Origin: Haladaptatus halobius
GTDB taxonomy: Archaea; Halobacteriota; Halobacteria; Halobacteriales; Haladaptataceae
Direction of reading: 5' to 3'
Length of the DNA stretch: 64,000 nt
NCBI RefSeq assembly: GCF_020618475.1
Contig: NZ_CP085339.1
Coordinates: 310,001 to 374,000, forward strand
Position numbers and translations under genes: made by a program. Below are positions 26,443-35,258 of this stretch, piece by piece (the stretch's first letter is position 1; the number at the start of each line of letters is the position of its first letter). The notes below the pieces were generated by a model. That model made no database searches. It worked only from the letters and a program-made list of their open reading frames with translations, and was not told the DNA's origin.

Positions 26443-27056
26443 CCGACACATCTAATTCCATCACCGAGACGAACGACCTTCGTGACTACGACCCCGAGGC
26501 CAGAGCCAGGGCACTCCAATCACTGCTGACCGAGAAGGGTTTGTTGAGCGCCGATGCCGTAGACGACGTGATTTCCACTTATGAGGAGGAGGTCGGGCCG
26601 TTGATCGGCGCGAAAGTAGTCGCGCGGGCTTGGACCGACCCTGAGTTCAAAGAGCGCCTCCTCAAAACCGGAATCGAGGCAGTGGCCCAACTTGACGTGG
26701 AGGTCAGCGACGAGGTGATGGAACTGCGAGTCGTCGAGAACACACCCAAGACGCACAATCTCGTGGTGTGTACGCTCTGTTCGTGCTATCCGTGGGCGAT
26801 CCTCGGACTCCCGCCGACCTGGTACAAATCGCCAGCTTACCGCTCGCGGGCCGTCGACGAACCTCGGACGCTGCTCCGCGAGGAGTTCGACACCGAGATT
26901 CCCGACGATGTCGAGTTGGAAGTATGGGACAGTAACTCCGAGATTCGGTATATGGTGTTACCCCAACGCCCACCCGGAACCGATCGGCTGAGCGAGACCG
27001 AACTCCGGGACCTCGTGACGCGCAACGCCATGTTAGGGGTGGAGCGGCTCGTATGA
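26439..27056 (+). CDS. Nitrile hydratase, alpha subunit (cobalt-type)
   Basis: A 205-residue metal-binding catalytic subunit. The metal site is VCTLCSCYPWAILGLPPTWY: Cys111, Cys114 and Cys116 with Thr in the second position, the mark of the cobalt rather than iron class (which has Ser there). In known enzymes the second and third cysteines are oxidised. The ending GVERLV and the segment LREEFDTEIPDDVELEVWDS are also typical. ATGA overlaps at both ends (beta stop, accessory start) imply translational coupling. The enzyme should form a heterotetramer with the beta subunit. Confidence 0.94.
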   Translation: MTDTSNSITETNDLRDYDPEARARALQSLLTEKGLLSADAVDDVISTYEEEVGPLIGAKVVARAWTDPEFKERLLKTGIEAVAQLDVEVSDEVMELRVVENTPKTHNLVVCTLCSCYPWAILGLPPTWYKSPAYRSRAVDEPRTLLREEFDTEIPDDVELEVWDSNSEIRYMVLPQRPPGTDRLSETELRDLVTRNAMLGVERLV

Positions 27057-27478
27057 CTGATTCCACGCCTGAACCCGGAGTCGACGCACCGACGTTCGAC
27101 GCCCCGTGGCAGGCCCGTGCGTTCGCCCTCGCGGTTGCCCTCACCGACGAACATGCCGATGAGACCCTCACGTGGCAGGAGTTCCAGACCCGTCTCGTCG
27201 AGGAAGTGAGCGCCGACCGGGAGAACGGCGAACCGGAGGCGGTCTACTACCGCCAATGGCTAACCGCGCTCGAACGGTCGTTGGTCGAACGGGAGATTCT
27301 CGACTGCAGTGATCTCACGGCCCGCGTCGCGGCGTTCAAAAACGGTGACCGAGACGGCCACGAGTTCGTCGAGGGGGATCCCCACGCCCACGCAGACCGC
27401 CTGCCAGACGGCCCCACCGAAGGAAATCATCATGACCACGGAACTACCGCGAATAGCGGCGATAGGCAGCGACACTGA
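27053..27478 (+). CDS. Nitrile hydratase accessory protein (activator/metallochaperone)
   Basis: 141 residues, homologous to the N-terminal half of beta subunits and to the P14K-type activator that delivers cobalt and helps oxidise the cysteines. Features: FDAPWQARAFALAVALTDEH, then EFQTRLVEEVSADRENGEPE and YYRQWLTALERSLVEREILD. The tail is His-rich (HAHADR, GNHHDHG), consistent with metal handling. It overlaps the alpha gene by four bases (ATGA, 27053-27056). No cobalt permease follows; a SWIM remnant begins 38 bp later. Confidence 0.9.
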   Translation: MTDSTPEPGVDAPTFDAPWQARAFALAVALTDEHADETLTWQEFQTRLVEEVSADRENGEPEAVYYRQWLTALERSLVEREILDCSDLTARVAAFKNGDRDGHEFVEGDPHAHADRLPDGPTEGNHHDHGTTANSGDRQRH

Positions 27479-27515
27479 GGTTCAGGTCACAATGTTCTAA
27501 TCTCCTTTGACGTCG

Positions 27516-27662
27516 ATGTCCGGACTCGTTGAAGTTACCAACGAGAGCCACGAGAATCCCGCAGACCACCAGTACGTTGTCCCCATCGACGACGTGACCG
27601 AAGAACTGATGGCCTCTACGTGTCCGCTACCTGTTGTGGTCAAATTGAGGAGAGTAACCTAA
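27516..27662 (+). pseudogene. SWIM zinc-finger gene, copy 4 (C-truncated)
   Basis: MSGLVEVTNESHENPADHQY, VVPIDDVTEELMASTCPL, then unrelated residues to TAA at 27660-27662. The sequence leaves the family inside the zinc motif (C-T-C is S-T-C here), so the CKHMAAVE half is gone. Immediately upstream another frame still shows FSFDVDV, so the N-terminus is also frameshifted. Lies 38 bp after the nitrile hydratase operon. Confidence 0.6.
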
Positions 27663-27678
27663 TTATTTCGCTCTCTCG

Positions 27679-27856
27679 TTATGGCGATTGATTAATGAAT
27701 TCACGGTAAGCCTCATAGCAGCTCTCGTAAACCACATGTTCGTAATCGAGGAGCTCATACCTGAAGATTTACACCTTGAATCGTCAACCAGACGTGCGAG
27801 CCATCATCCGTAATTTGATTGCCACATCGAGCACACGTTTGATCCGTGGAAGACAT
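27679..27856 (-). pseudogene. Frameshifted small zinc-ribbon protein
   Basis: From ATG 27856: MSSTDQTCARCGNQITDDGS, HVWLTIQGVNLQV, then TGA (27755-27757). The adjacent frame continues YELLDYEHVVYESCYEAYRE-FINQSP and ends at TAA 27679-27681. A one-base correction yields about 59 residues with CxxC and a later Cys. Small treble-clef or ribbon-like protein, function unknown. Confidence 0.5.
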
Positions 27857-28006
27857 ATGAATCGGTGAGTACACAAAGCATGTGAATTGCTGTCAATCTT
27901 CGGGCGATAGGGATCGTGAAGAAGGTTTGTTCATCTTGTTCTTGGCTCGTGTATCTCAACCCAACGAATCACTCACTTATTTGGGGATGATGTGAGACAC
28001 CAGCTA

Positions 28007-28282
28007 TTATTCACACGACTCAAATTGGTCGATTTTCTCTTGCAGATGCTGGTGATTCAGTTCCTGAGAATGCACGTACTCCCCCTGAATGTACATCACC
28101 GCTTCGAGCAGTTCACGAGACCACACCGAAAGCTGGTCGTGTTCGGGATGATCGTCCACCCACCGATTAATACACTGCACGGTATCTATCAGTTGTGTGG
28201 TTGCCGTTTCCATATCCGAAATTTTTGATGCCGTCATAATTTGTCGCTTAACGTCATCTGCATCCCAGTCAATTTCAGTCAT
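28007..28282 (-). CDS. Hypothetical acidic helical protein
   Basis: 91 residues, about one quarter Asp/Glu, predicted almost wholly helical (MTEIDWDADDVKRQIMTASK ... ELLEAVMYIQGEYVHSQELN). No membrane segment. The upstream DNA is A/T-rich with TATA-like words (ttaatattaataat around 28357), supporting a real promoter. I do not recognise the family. Confidence 0.55.
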   Translation of the reverse strand: MTEIDWDADDVKRQIMTASKISDMETATTQLIDTVQCINRWVDDHPEHDQLSVWSRELLEAVMYIQGEYVHSQELNHQHLQEKIDQFESCE

Positions 28283-28432
28283 AATCTTAGCTATGGAATA
28301 GTGTTCAATAGAGCTACGGATTTCTCGGTATACTGTCCTCTATTTATATTGATCATCAATTAATATTAATAATGATGGTAGAATTGGAGACTGCTGAACG
28401 ACGAACTAACTCGCAGTTCAGCCTAGTTATCC

Positions 28433-28555
28433 ATGCTACGCCAATTGACGGTCTCGGATATCACCGATCAGCGAACGTTCATAGAGAATACAGATACAGC
28501 GACTGACGATGCCCCCGAGACGCTAGCGTCCCATGGTCTCCCTCGCACTTTCTGA
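28433..28555 (+). pseudogene. SprT-like gene fragment (N-terminal 40 codons)
   Basis: MLRQLTVSDITDQRTFIENT, DTATDDAPETLASHG and a stop. The start aligns with the SprT-like protein at 25074 (MSRQTKLSDVAAQRTLTECA...DD-PTT). Nothing of the catalytic domain follows. It lies downstream of SWIM copy 4, as the larger SprT gene lies downstream of SWIM copy 3. Confidence 0.4.
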
Positions 28556-28704
28556 TTTAGTTCTCGGACCTCACTATGCGACACAGTACTTTACAACGCT
28601 GGTAGTTAAGAAGGTTGCTTGCTGCCGGTGTGTTCGGAACTAAGAACATAGATGGGTCGAGAACAAGCATTATGACCCTCTGACGAATGTATCTCTCTAT
28701 TAGT

Positions 28705-29448
28705 ATGCCAGTCGACGTAGGACTTATCGGCGCCAGTGGCATCTCAGACGCGCATACACCCGCATACCGGGACTTCCAGGACAGAATTCGATTGACCGGC
28801 GTGTGTGATGTAGACGAAGAGCAAGCAATACACATCGCTGAGAAATACGACGCCGAGTACTGGATTGATTTCGAGTCGTTCGTTGAAGAGGTAGATGCCA
28901 CTGCAGTCGACATCGCACTTCCGCACGCACTTCACTTTCCTGCGGCCAAAGCTGCGCTCGAAGCAGGTAAGCACGTTTTCATAGAAAAACCGTTCGCGAC
29001 CTCGATGGAGGAGTGTTTCGACCTCGTCGAACTCGCCGAACGGGAAAATCGACAACTCATGGTTGGAATGGTACAGCGGTATCATCCTCGCCATCGGGCA
29101 GTGAAATCTCTTCTCGACGCGGGCGATCTCGGTCCGATTCATTCCGGTCGGATCGACATGCTGCAGAATCTCCCAGAAGCGGGATTTCCATCCTCCCACT
29201 GGCTGTACGACGGTGAGCACGCTGGTGGTGGTGGAATCCTCAGCGTTCTCGTCCATAAACTCGACCTCTTGCGATACTTCCTCGGTGACGCTCGTCGAGC
29301 AATCGAAATGAGCAAGACGGTTCATGAGGCGTTCGATGACGCTGAGGACTACGGTGTCGGCCTCCTGGAATTCGAGAATGGAACAATGGTTGATTTTTTA
29401 ACACACTCGTCTATCAGTTGCGTGATTTTGACGCAGTTGGTCGTGTGA
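28705..29448 (+). pseudogene. Gfo/Idh/MocA-family oxidoreductase, truncated
   Basis: The NAD(P)-binding Rossmann domain is complete: VGLIGASGISDAHTPAY, the VDIALPHALHFPAAKAALEA strand-helix and the diagnostic HVFIEKPFATSMEE with Lys. The C-terminal substrate domain begins (AGGGGILSVLVHKLDLLRYF, YGVGLLEFENGTMVDFLT) and then breaks at about 29400 into unrelated residues and a stop. About 247 of the usual 340-380 residues remain. Start taken as ATG 28705 (MPVDVGLIG). Sugar or polyol dehydrogenase activity is expected for the family, but this copy is probably inactive. Confidence 0.75.
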
Positions 29449-29540
29449 ATGTGGTGTTCCTGCAGTCAGTTGACTAGTACAGCTTCTTCTGGACGTCAAA
29501 GACATAGCATTGAATTGATGATGCCCTCTACCTACGGGCA

Positions 29541-29732
29541 TTGTTCGCGGTGTTCGTGGTATCCATGATCGCCAGTGGAGCGGTTGAAATGATCTTTCAT
29601 CGGGATGATTTATCTGTGTGGTTCGACACCGTGGCGAGCTTGGCGATACTGTGTGCTGGCATGGCGATGGTGCTCGAGTATTACTTGCTGACCGAGGATC
29701 GGGACGTCCAGGACAACTTTCCTGACTACTGA
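29541..29732 (+). CDS. Small two-helix membrane protein
   Basis: 63 residues from a TTG: FAVFVVSMIASGAVEMIF (helix 1), an acidic loop HRDDLSVWFD, TVASLAILCAGMAMVLEYYL (helix 2) and an acidic tail. No ATG is available; the frame opens eight codons earlier after a TGA, so the N-terminus may be lost. Not recognised. It follows the break of the truncated oxidoreductase. Confidence 0.4.
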   Translation: MFAVFVVSMIASGAVEMIFHRDDLSVWFDTVASLAILCAGMAMVLEYYLLTEDRDVQDNFPDY

Positions 29733-29847
29733 GGTCGTGAGATAAGCTTAAAGATAGACGATGACCGTGAACGAGAGCCAGTAGCATCAGACGTTAGCAC
29801 AAAGTACTAACCACTATTTTCTCGCCATCGTATAGAGGGCAGAAAGC

Positions 29848-30822
29848 CTATTCATCGACAAGAAAGGGGCCAGTTGAGACGGTACGCTCAGCAATAACAG
29901 CAAGTGGGAGAATGTATGCGCTCAGAAGAACGCTTGGCCCGAGAACGACGGCGATGCTGAATGCAGCGACTGGGCGAATATATGGTTCTGGGATGTTGGG
30001 TCCGCCGCTCGAGGTATATACAAGGAGGAGCAGTACCGCGATGAAGATCGATGGGAGACCGAGATACACAATATATCGGGAGAGACGAGCGAGTTGTTGT
30101 TGGATCACTATTGTTTTGAAATACTGGCGGGCGACCGGTATACTCTCCAGTATTATTGAAATGTCTCCTAATACCTCCGAGATTCGTTTAGGGCGGGTAC
30201 GTAGTTCAGCTTGAAGCTCTTCGACAGCCACTGAATTGTGGACATATGTCTGATGTGAGAGACCAGAGACGATGTGGAGAATCTCTGTCGATTCGTCCTC
30301 TGCAAGACCCTTAACCAATTCTGCATACTCGTGGAGTGATGTAGCGCACTTTTCAATGAGGTCTCGGTATCGTGGGTCGACCGTGTCAATACTGTCTTTG
30401 AGTTCCTCTGAATGTGTCTGAAGCAGATCCGCGATCACCGTTAAGAATCCCTGTGGATCGGCTGGCAGTGTCGTACTATCCATAACTGCCCGTACTTGGT
30501 GGCGGTACTCGGCGGTTCCCAACAACCGCTTTTTGATTTCAGGGGGGGACGCAAACATACGCGAGAGAATGAGCTGATTGATAGAAAGGGTCACCGTAAA
30601 CAGGGTGAGCTGCCCAGCGATGATTCCACCCAGTAACGTCGGCATGGTACTTGACGGACCAACTTCGAGAACGCGAAATTCGATCAACATAAAGCTGATT
30701 ACCCAAATCAATCCAAGTGCAATACCAACAATCAGAAGGCGGTTGCCGTGAAAGAGGAGCCACTCAGTAATTGCACGCTCTTGCTCTTGTAATGATGAGT
30801 CATTATTGGACGTGTTCCCCAT
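29848..30822 (-). CDS. Membrane protein, four helices, haloarchaeal family
   Basis: 324 residues. Two N-terminal membrane helices (LLIVGIALGLIWVISFMLIE and LLGGIIAGQLTLFTVTLSIN) are followed by a conserved QLILSRMF, a ~150-residue cytoplasmic helical domain rich in charges, and two C-terminal helices (YLGLPSIFIAVLLLLVYTSS and VAAFSIAVVLGPSVLLSAYI). Start at ATG 30822 (MGNTSNND), because the 61 residues upstream are unlike the truncated paralogue at 14206. Function unknown; the arrangement resembles sensory or bestrophin-like anion proteins only superficially. Confidence 0.7.
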   Translation of the reverse strand: MGNTSNNDSSLQEQERAITEWLLFHGNRLLIVGIALGLIWVISFMLIEFRVLEVGPSSTMPTLLGGIIAGQLTLFTVTLSINQLILSRMFASPPEIKKRLLGTAEYRHQVRAVMDSTTLPADPQGFLTVIADLLQTHSEELKDSIDTVDPRYRDLIEKCATSLHEYAELVKGLAEDESTEILHIVSGLSHQTYVHNSVAVEELQAELRTRPKRISEVLGDISIILESIPVARQYFKTIVIQQQLARLSRYIVYLGLPSIFIAVLLLLVYTSSGGPNIPEPYIRPVAAFSIAVVLGPSVLLSAYILPLAVIAERTVSTGPFLVDE

Positions 30823-31136
30823 AGCACCTGGTCGTGAGGGAAAGGTATGAACGCTGGCGAAAACCACTCCGGAGAGAAAGAAGGATAAGAGTGGGTACAT
30901 ATATGACTCATTTATGGCGGTGTTTTGAGCTATAATCAAATGTTGAAATTTAAATGGGACACAGCCGGAGATCGGATCACGGCACCCGCCCAATCTTTCG
31001 AACAAAGCTGGAATGTCGATGTACGCGGTGTAAGTACAATAATAATGGCACCTGCGGGTATTAGGGGAGGCTCCTCATCAAATCAACTGGCGAATGTGAA
31101 ATGATGGAAACGGGCTTCGGTGGCGACAAAGGTCGT

Positions 31137-31489
31137 ATGACGACTGATCTGACCGCAGACCCTGAAACTGCCGAGACAGCACCAAAACACGCACAGTGGG
31201 AACAGTTCGGCTTCCGCGTCGAAGCCCCTGGAATGGTCGAAGTGGCCAACGAGAGCCATGACAACCCGCTGACCATCAATACATCGTCACACTGGACGAC
31301 GTGATCGGCGATGCACTGGCCTGTACCTGTCCGCACCACGTCCACCGGAGCGCCTTCTGTAAGTACACGGCTGCCGTCGAAACTGCGACGAGTGACGGCT
31401 CGCTCGAGGCGTTCCCCTTGGAGGACGAAGACGATGCTGGAGCAGTGGTTCTTTCCGGAGGGCATGGAAGCGGAGGTTCACGCGCTTGA
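31137..31489 (+). pseudogene. SWIM zinc-finger gene, copy 5 (one-base deletion)
   Basis: MTTDLTADPETAETAPKHAQ, QFGFRVEAPGMVEVANESHD, then leaves frame at about 31268 (AACCCGCTG where AACCCCGCTG is expected). The right frame resumes TLDDVIGDALACTCPHHVHR, SAFCKYTAAVETATSDGSLE, and ends in a tail unlike the other copies (DDAGAVVLSGGHGSGGSRA). The last zinc His is Tyr here (CKY for CKH). Otherwise near full length. Confidence 0.72.
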
Positions 31490-31653
31490 CTCGGCTCCCA
31501 GCGATGAGATGTCGGTTAGCTGGACGGCCGAGATTAACAGACTCAGATCGATAGACTCTCCGAGCAAGCGATCGCGGTAAAACACTATAACAGAAAACTG
31601 CTATCCAACTACAGGTGCAGTATCAAAACAGACAACGCTGCGAGACCGGTCTT

Positions 31654-31908
31654 CTATTTTTCTCGGTTTAGTTGATTTAGTACATCGTTTCGGACTTCGC
31701 CTGCGGAGTCGTATGTTTTCTCGTCGACTGAATTAAGCACTTCTTCGATGGATTGTGTGCCGCCCGACGATTCGACCTCATAGTCGCCATACGCTGCAAC
31801 CAATTCATCTAGTGTCACTGGATAGTCTTGGCCTTCGAGGATCTCATCAAAGTCACCAAGTTCACCGCCTTGTGATCGTTCCTCGATTGATAGTCGATCA
31901 TCACTCAC
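31654..31908 (-). CDS. DUF5789-family protein
   Basis: 84 residues with the family signature DYPVTLDELVAAYGDYEVES and GGTQSIEEVLNSVDEKTYDS. DUF5789 proteins are short, acidic and restricted to haloarchaea; their function is unknown, although they often neighbour stress or redox genes. Here the neighbour, transcribed divergently, is sufB. Complete, no unusual residues. Confidence 0.82.
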   Translation of the reverse strand: MSDDRLSIEERSQGGELGDFDEILEGQDYPVTLDELVAAYGDYEVESSGGTQSIEEVLNSVDEKTYDSAGEVRNDVLNQLNREK

Positions 31909-32194
31909 AAACCGTTGTAGATTCGCAAGTCAGAATAATGTGTTGGCTGATTCGCCGGATGGTTAGCAGCGATGTAATAAATACGAGTAGGTGGCGAGAT
32001 GACCATCTATCGGTTCTAGTGTGGCTGTTGTAAGCAACTTTGCTTTCGTTCTGTTCGAATATACGATCGTCGGTTAGGGCTGACGTTACTGATTGGACTC
32101 TTATTCGGGATGGACGAGTATCCCAGACCATACTTGCTGCCCCATCGGTAACTCACCCACCAGCCTCATCAGGCTAGAGCTCTCACTTTTAAAT

Positions 32195-33625
32195 ATGAGT
32201 TCAGACCAGCATCACCTGCGTGATACAGACACAGAAGAACGGTTCGAGTTCAAGAAAGAACAGCGAGCCGCCGTCAAGTCCGACAAGGGGCTAACCGAAG
32301 AGGTCGTTCGCCTCATCAGCGAGGACAAGGACGAACCCAAATGGATGCTCCAGCGCCGCCTCCGCGCGTTAGAGCACTACCAGAACATGCCCCTGCCGAC
32401 GGACTGGCCCGGCCAGCCCGACCTCACGGAACTCGATGTAGAAGAGATTATACCCTATATTCGCCCGGACGTCGACAAGCGTGAAGGCGCGGACAGCTGG
32501 GACGACCTGCCGGACGACATCAAGGATACCTTCGAGAAACTCGGTATTCCAGAAGCCGAACGCAATGCGCTCTCGGGCGTTGGTGCCCAGTACGAGTCCG
32601 AGGTCGTCTACCAGAACATGCAGGAGCAGTGGGAGGAGAAGGGCGTCGTCTTCATGAACATGGATGAAGCCGTCCAAGAGCATGAGAACCTTGTCAAGGA
32701 GTACTTCATGACGAAGTGTGTGCCGCCGAGCGACAACAAGTTCGCGGCGCTCCACGGTGCCGTCTGGTCCGGCGGGTCGTTCGTCTACGTCCCGGAGGAC
32801 GTGACGGTCGAAATGCCCGTGCAGGCGTACTTCCGCATGAACTCCGAGGGGATGGGCCAGTTTGAACACACACTCATCATTGCCGAGGAAGGGAGCGAAG
32901 TCCATTATATCGAGGGCTGTTCCGCACCGAAGTATGGCAGCCACAACCTCCACTCCGGTGGCGTCGAGGTGTTCGTCGGGGAGGATGCCCACGTCCAGTA
33001 CTCGACCGTGCAGAACTGGTCGAAAAACACCTACAACCTGAACACCAAGCGCGCCATCGTCGAAGCCGGTGGCCGCATGGAGTGGATCTCGGGTAGCATG
33101 GGATCGAAGGCAACGATGCTCTACCCGTGTTCCATCCTGAAGGGGCGCGGTGCGAGCGCCAACCACATCTCCATCGCGTTCGCTGGCAAAGGCCAGAACA
33201 TCGACACCGGCGCGAAGGTGTACCACAACGCGCCTCGCACCAACTCGACCATCGAGTCGAAGTCCGTCAGCAAGGACGGCGGCCGCACGAACTACCGCGG
33301 TCTCGTCCAGATCAGCGACGGCGCGGTCGATTCGTCCACCTCGGTCGAATGTGACGCGCTGATGTTCGACAACGAATCCACATCGGACACGATGCCGTAC
33401 ATGGAGATCAACGAAGACCGCGTGGACGTCGCCCACGAAGCGACCGTCGGGAAGATCGGCGACGAAGACGTGTTCTACCTCCAGAGTCGTGGCCTGGACG
33501 ACGACGACGCGAAGCAGATGATCGTGAGCGGATTCATCGAACCCATCACGGAAGAGCTACCCATCGAGTACGCGGTCGAACTCAACCGCCTCATCGAACT
33601 CGAGATGGAGGGCAGCCTTGGCTAA
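32195..33625 (+). CDS. sufB: Fe-S cluster assembly protein SufB, orphan copy
   Basis: A 476-residue full-length SufB scaffold subunit of the SufBCD complex, which builds iron-sulfur clusters in the cytoplasm. Typical segments are FMNMDEAVQEHENLVKEYFM, FAALHGAVWSGGSFVYVPED, VHYIEGCSAP, YSTVQNWSKNTYNLNTKRAI, a mid-protein RTNYRGLVQISDGA, and SVECDALMFDNESTSDTMPY. Start at ATG 32195 (MSSDQHHLRD), although the frame is open further upstream. In haloarchaea sufB normally sits between sufC and sufD; here neither is present. G/C-rich compared with its flanks, so probably a transferred or duplicated second copy. Confidence 0.93.
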   Translation: MSSDQHHLRDTDTEERFEFKKEQRAAVKSDKGLTEEVVRLISEDKDEPKWMLQRRLRALEHYQNMPLPTDWPGQPDLTELDVEEIIPYIRPDVDKREGADSWDDLPDDIKDTFEKLGIPEAERNALSGVGAQYESEVVYQNMQEQWEEKGVVFMNMDEAVQEHENLVKEYFMTKCVPPSDNKFAALHGAVWSGGSFVYVPEDVTVEMPVQAYFRMNSEGMGQFEHTLIIAEEGSEVHYIEGCSAPKYGSHNLHSGGVEVFVGEDAHVQYSTVQNWSKNTYNLNTKRAIVEAGGRMEWISGSMGSKATMLYPCSILKGRGASANHISIAFAGKGQNIDTGAKVYHNAPRTNSTIESKSVSKDGGRTNYRGLVQISDGAVDSSTSVECDALMFDNESTSDTMPYMEINEDRVDVAHEATVGKIGDEDVFYLQSRGLDDDDAKQMIVSGFIEPITEELPIEYAVELNRLIELEMEGSLG

Positions 33626-33642
33626 TCTTTTTAAGATCAGGA

Positions 33643-33873
33643 TTAGAGTGGATCATTGTATTGGTCGGCTGGATCCTGCTGGTCGTTGACAGCCTGCATA
33701 AATAAATCGTCAGCCAGCTCCTCTTCGGAATCATCACCTGTTTTCTGAGCCGACACACCGAGTGACAGAAGTTTTTTGATTGCTTGTTCTCGGCTCAGAA
33801 AATCACCCTGTTCGATAAGGCGGTCGATATCATTCTCAATACAGTCGGGTAATGCTACCTCAAACGCAATCAT
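33643..33873 (-). CDS. Small ribbon-helix-helix-like protein (DUF7120-like)
   Basis: 76 residues: MIAFEVALPDCIENDIDRLI, EQGDFLSREQAIKKLLSLGV and an acidic tail (EEELADDLFMQAVNDQQDPA). The beta strand plus two helices with FLSREQAI fit the ribbon-helix-helix fold of small DNA-binding or antitoxin proteins. Start at ATG 33873, because the 15 codons before it lie outside the domain. No toxin partner is adjacent. Convergent with sufB, 17 bp away. Confidence 0.65.
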   Translation of the reverse strand: MIAFEVALPDCIENDIDRLIEQGDFLSREQAIKKLLSLGVSAQKTGDDSEEELADDLFMQAVNDQQDPADQYNDPL

Positions 33874-33993
33874 ACACGATTTTCTCTGGAGACAGATTAA
33901 CTCTTGGGCGCTCCTCACAACGCGTAGTAGCGCTATTCCACGTCTCTTGCTATTCTATGTACAATTACAAAATCATATTCTAATGAAAATTAC

Positions 33994-34383
33994 ATGAGTA
34001 GTTTAACTGACGAGACGGCACAGCAACGCGCACAGACCGAACAGTTCTCCTTCGACATCGAAGCCCCCGGACTCGTCGACGTCACCAACGAGTGCCACGA
34101 GAACCCCGCAGATCACCAGTACACAGTCTCCACCGACGACGTAACTGGAGAACTGATGGCCTGTACGTGTCCGCATCAAGTCCATCGGAACGCCTACTGC
34201 AAACACATGGCTGCTGTCGCCGAACGCAACGGGAGTCACGAGGTCGCCGCCTTCAACACCAACAGTGACAACATCAGTGACAGCCCACGTCAATTCATCG
34301 TCGTAATCACACGATCAGGCGATCTCTGGCTAGGCGGCGGGAAAGTTGACGATCCTACCTCAATCCCTGACTACAATGGTTGA
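33994..34383 (+). CDS. SWIM zinc-finger protein, copy 6 (only uninterrupted copy)
   Basis: 129 residues. The N-terminal leader TDETAQQRAQTEQFSFDIEA is followed by GLVDVTNECHENPADHQYTV and the zinc motif CTCPHQVHRNAYCKH (Cys57, Cys59, Cys69, His71), then HMAAV. After that the sequence departs from the other copies: instead of the ENxTDDgTLEAFPS spacer it has a short beta-rich tail (RQFIVVITRSGDLWLGGGKV). The tail may come from another gene by recombination. SWIM domains are proposed to bind DNA or proteins. Stand-alone; part of the nine-copy series. Confidence 0.75.
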   Translation: MSSLTDETAQQRAQTEQFSFDIEAPGLVDVTNECHENPADHQYTVSTDDVTGELMACTCPHQVHRNAYCKHMAAVAERNGSHEVAAFNTNSDNISDSPRQFIVVITRSGDLWLGGGKVDDPTSIPDYNG

Positions 34384-34414
34384 GTAATCAAGGAGGGGTG
34401 ATATTCGCATGAAA

Positions 34415-34439
34415 TGCCTCAGGGCGTGTCCCCGAGGCA
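34415..34439 (+). terminator. Hairpin after SWIM copy 6
   Basis: TGCCTC-A-GGG-cgtgt-CCC-C-GAGGCA: two stacked stems with a symmetric mismatch. It begins 32 bp after the SWIM stop. No T-run follows, so it may be an RNA-processing or mobile-element hairpin rather than a terminator. Confidence 0.4.
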
Positions 34440-34551
34440 CTCGCCTCGATTATCTGTAGAAAGTTACCGAGAATAGGTACGTAGCTATCAGAACCACTAC
34501 AAAAGCTGTCTTCAGCGAGCTCTCAAATAGCGTAATCACGTTCGTTCATAC

Positions 34552-34989
34552 ATGGCCTACTACCTCATTCGTGCCCCTCCAGATGCCGGCCTGCCACCGG
34601 AACACCATAATCGGCTCTCGAACGAAGAATTCGAACCACCGCGCCCATTCGGACCAGCACTCACTGTCGCGCTCCGCGGCACGCGTTTCGATGCCGAAAC
34701 TGGCGACGCGGTATGGGAGAAAGAGAACTATTGCCGACCGCCGCTCGCCCAAGAACACGATGTTCTGCTCGATGATTTCGACGCAATCCGTGTCAAACAG
34801 GTCAGTCGGGGGGACGGCTGGAAGGAGATTAAGCTACTCCCATCTCTCTGGACACATTCACATCCTTCGTAGCCGATAACCGACCACACGCTCACCAGCC
34901 TCATGCTCGAAGGATTTGTACAGGACGGCCGGAAGCCAATTCAGCCCGCCCGCCCTGTCACCAAACGGTTCCAAGCGGAGAGAGTGTGA
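34552..34989 (+). pseudogene. Hypothetical gene with a stop or frameshift in its last third
   Basis: The first 106 codons (MAYYLIRAPPDAGLPPEHHN, then LTVALRGTRFDAETGDAVWE) look like a haloarchaeal protein and end at TAG 34870-34872. The same frame continues after the TAG as ITDHTLTSLMLEGFVQDGRK and RPVTKRFQAERV to TGA 34987-34989, while the neighbouring frame around 34855-34890 reads LDTFTSFVADNR. The original gene was probably about 145 residues and now has a lesion near 34850-34880. Family not recognised. Confidence 0.45.
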
Positions 34990-35258
34990 TACAGAATTGT
35001 TCGTATGACGGGTGTTCGAATGCACAATAACGAAAATAAACTAACAGATATGCATCAACGACGGAAGCGAACAGCGATGGGAGACATGGGAGAGGCAGTG
35101 ATGTCCTGCCAGAGGAGGATGACCGGAGAATGGAACGGTACTTCGACGGTGCTTCATACGAGAAAGAGAGGAATCGATCACGATCAGCCATGTGAGAACA
35201 TAGCGATCAGATCTCCGACACCGATTCGAGAGCGGTCGATCATGGACGAGGTGTTGCG

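Noticed and set aside
21944..31489. Programmed ribosomal frameshifting in SWIM copies 2 and 5
   Set aside because: The shifts lie at different positions, with no shared slippery site, and other copies have nonsense or deletions, so decay is simpler.
32369..33436. 355-codon antisense frame in sufB
   Set aside because: Arises from G/C-rich codon bias; sufB is intact on the plus strand.
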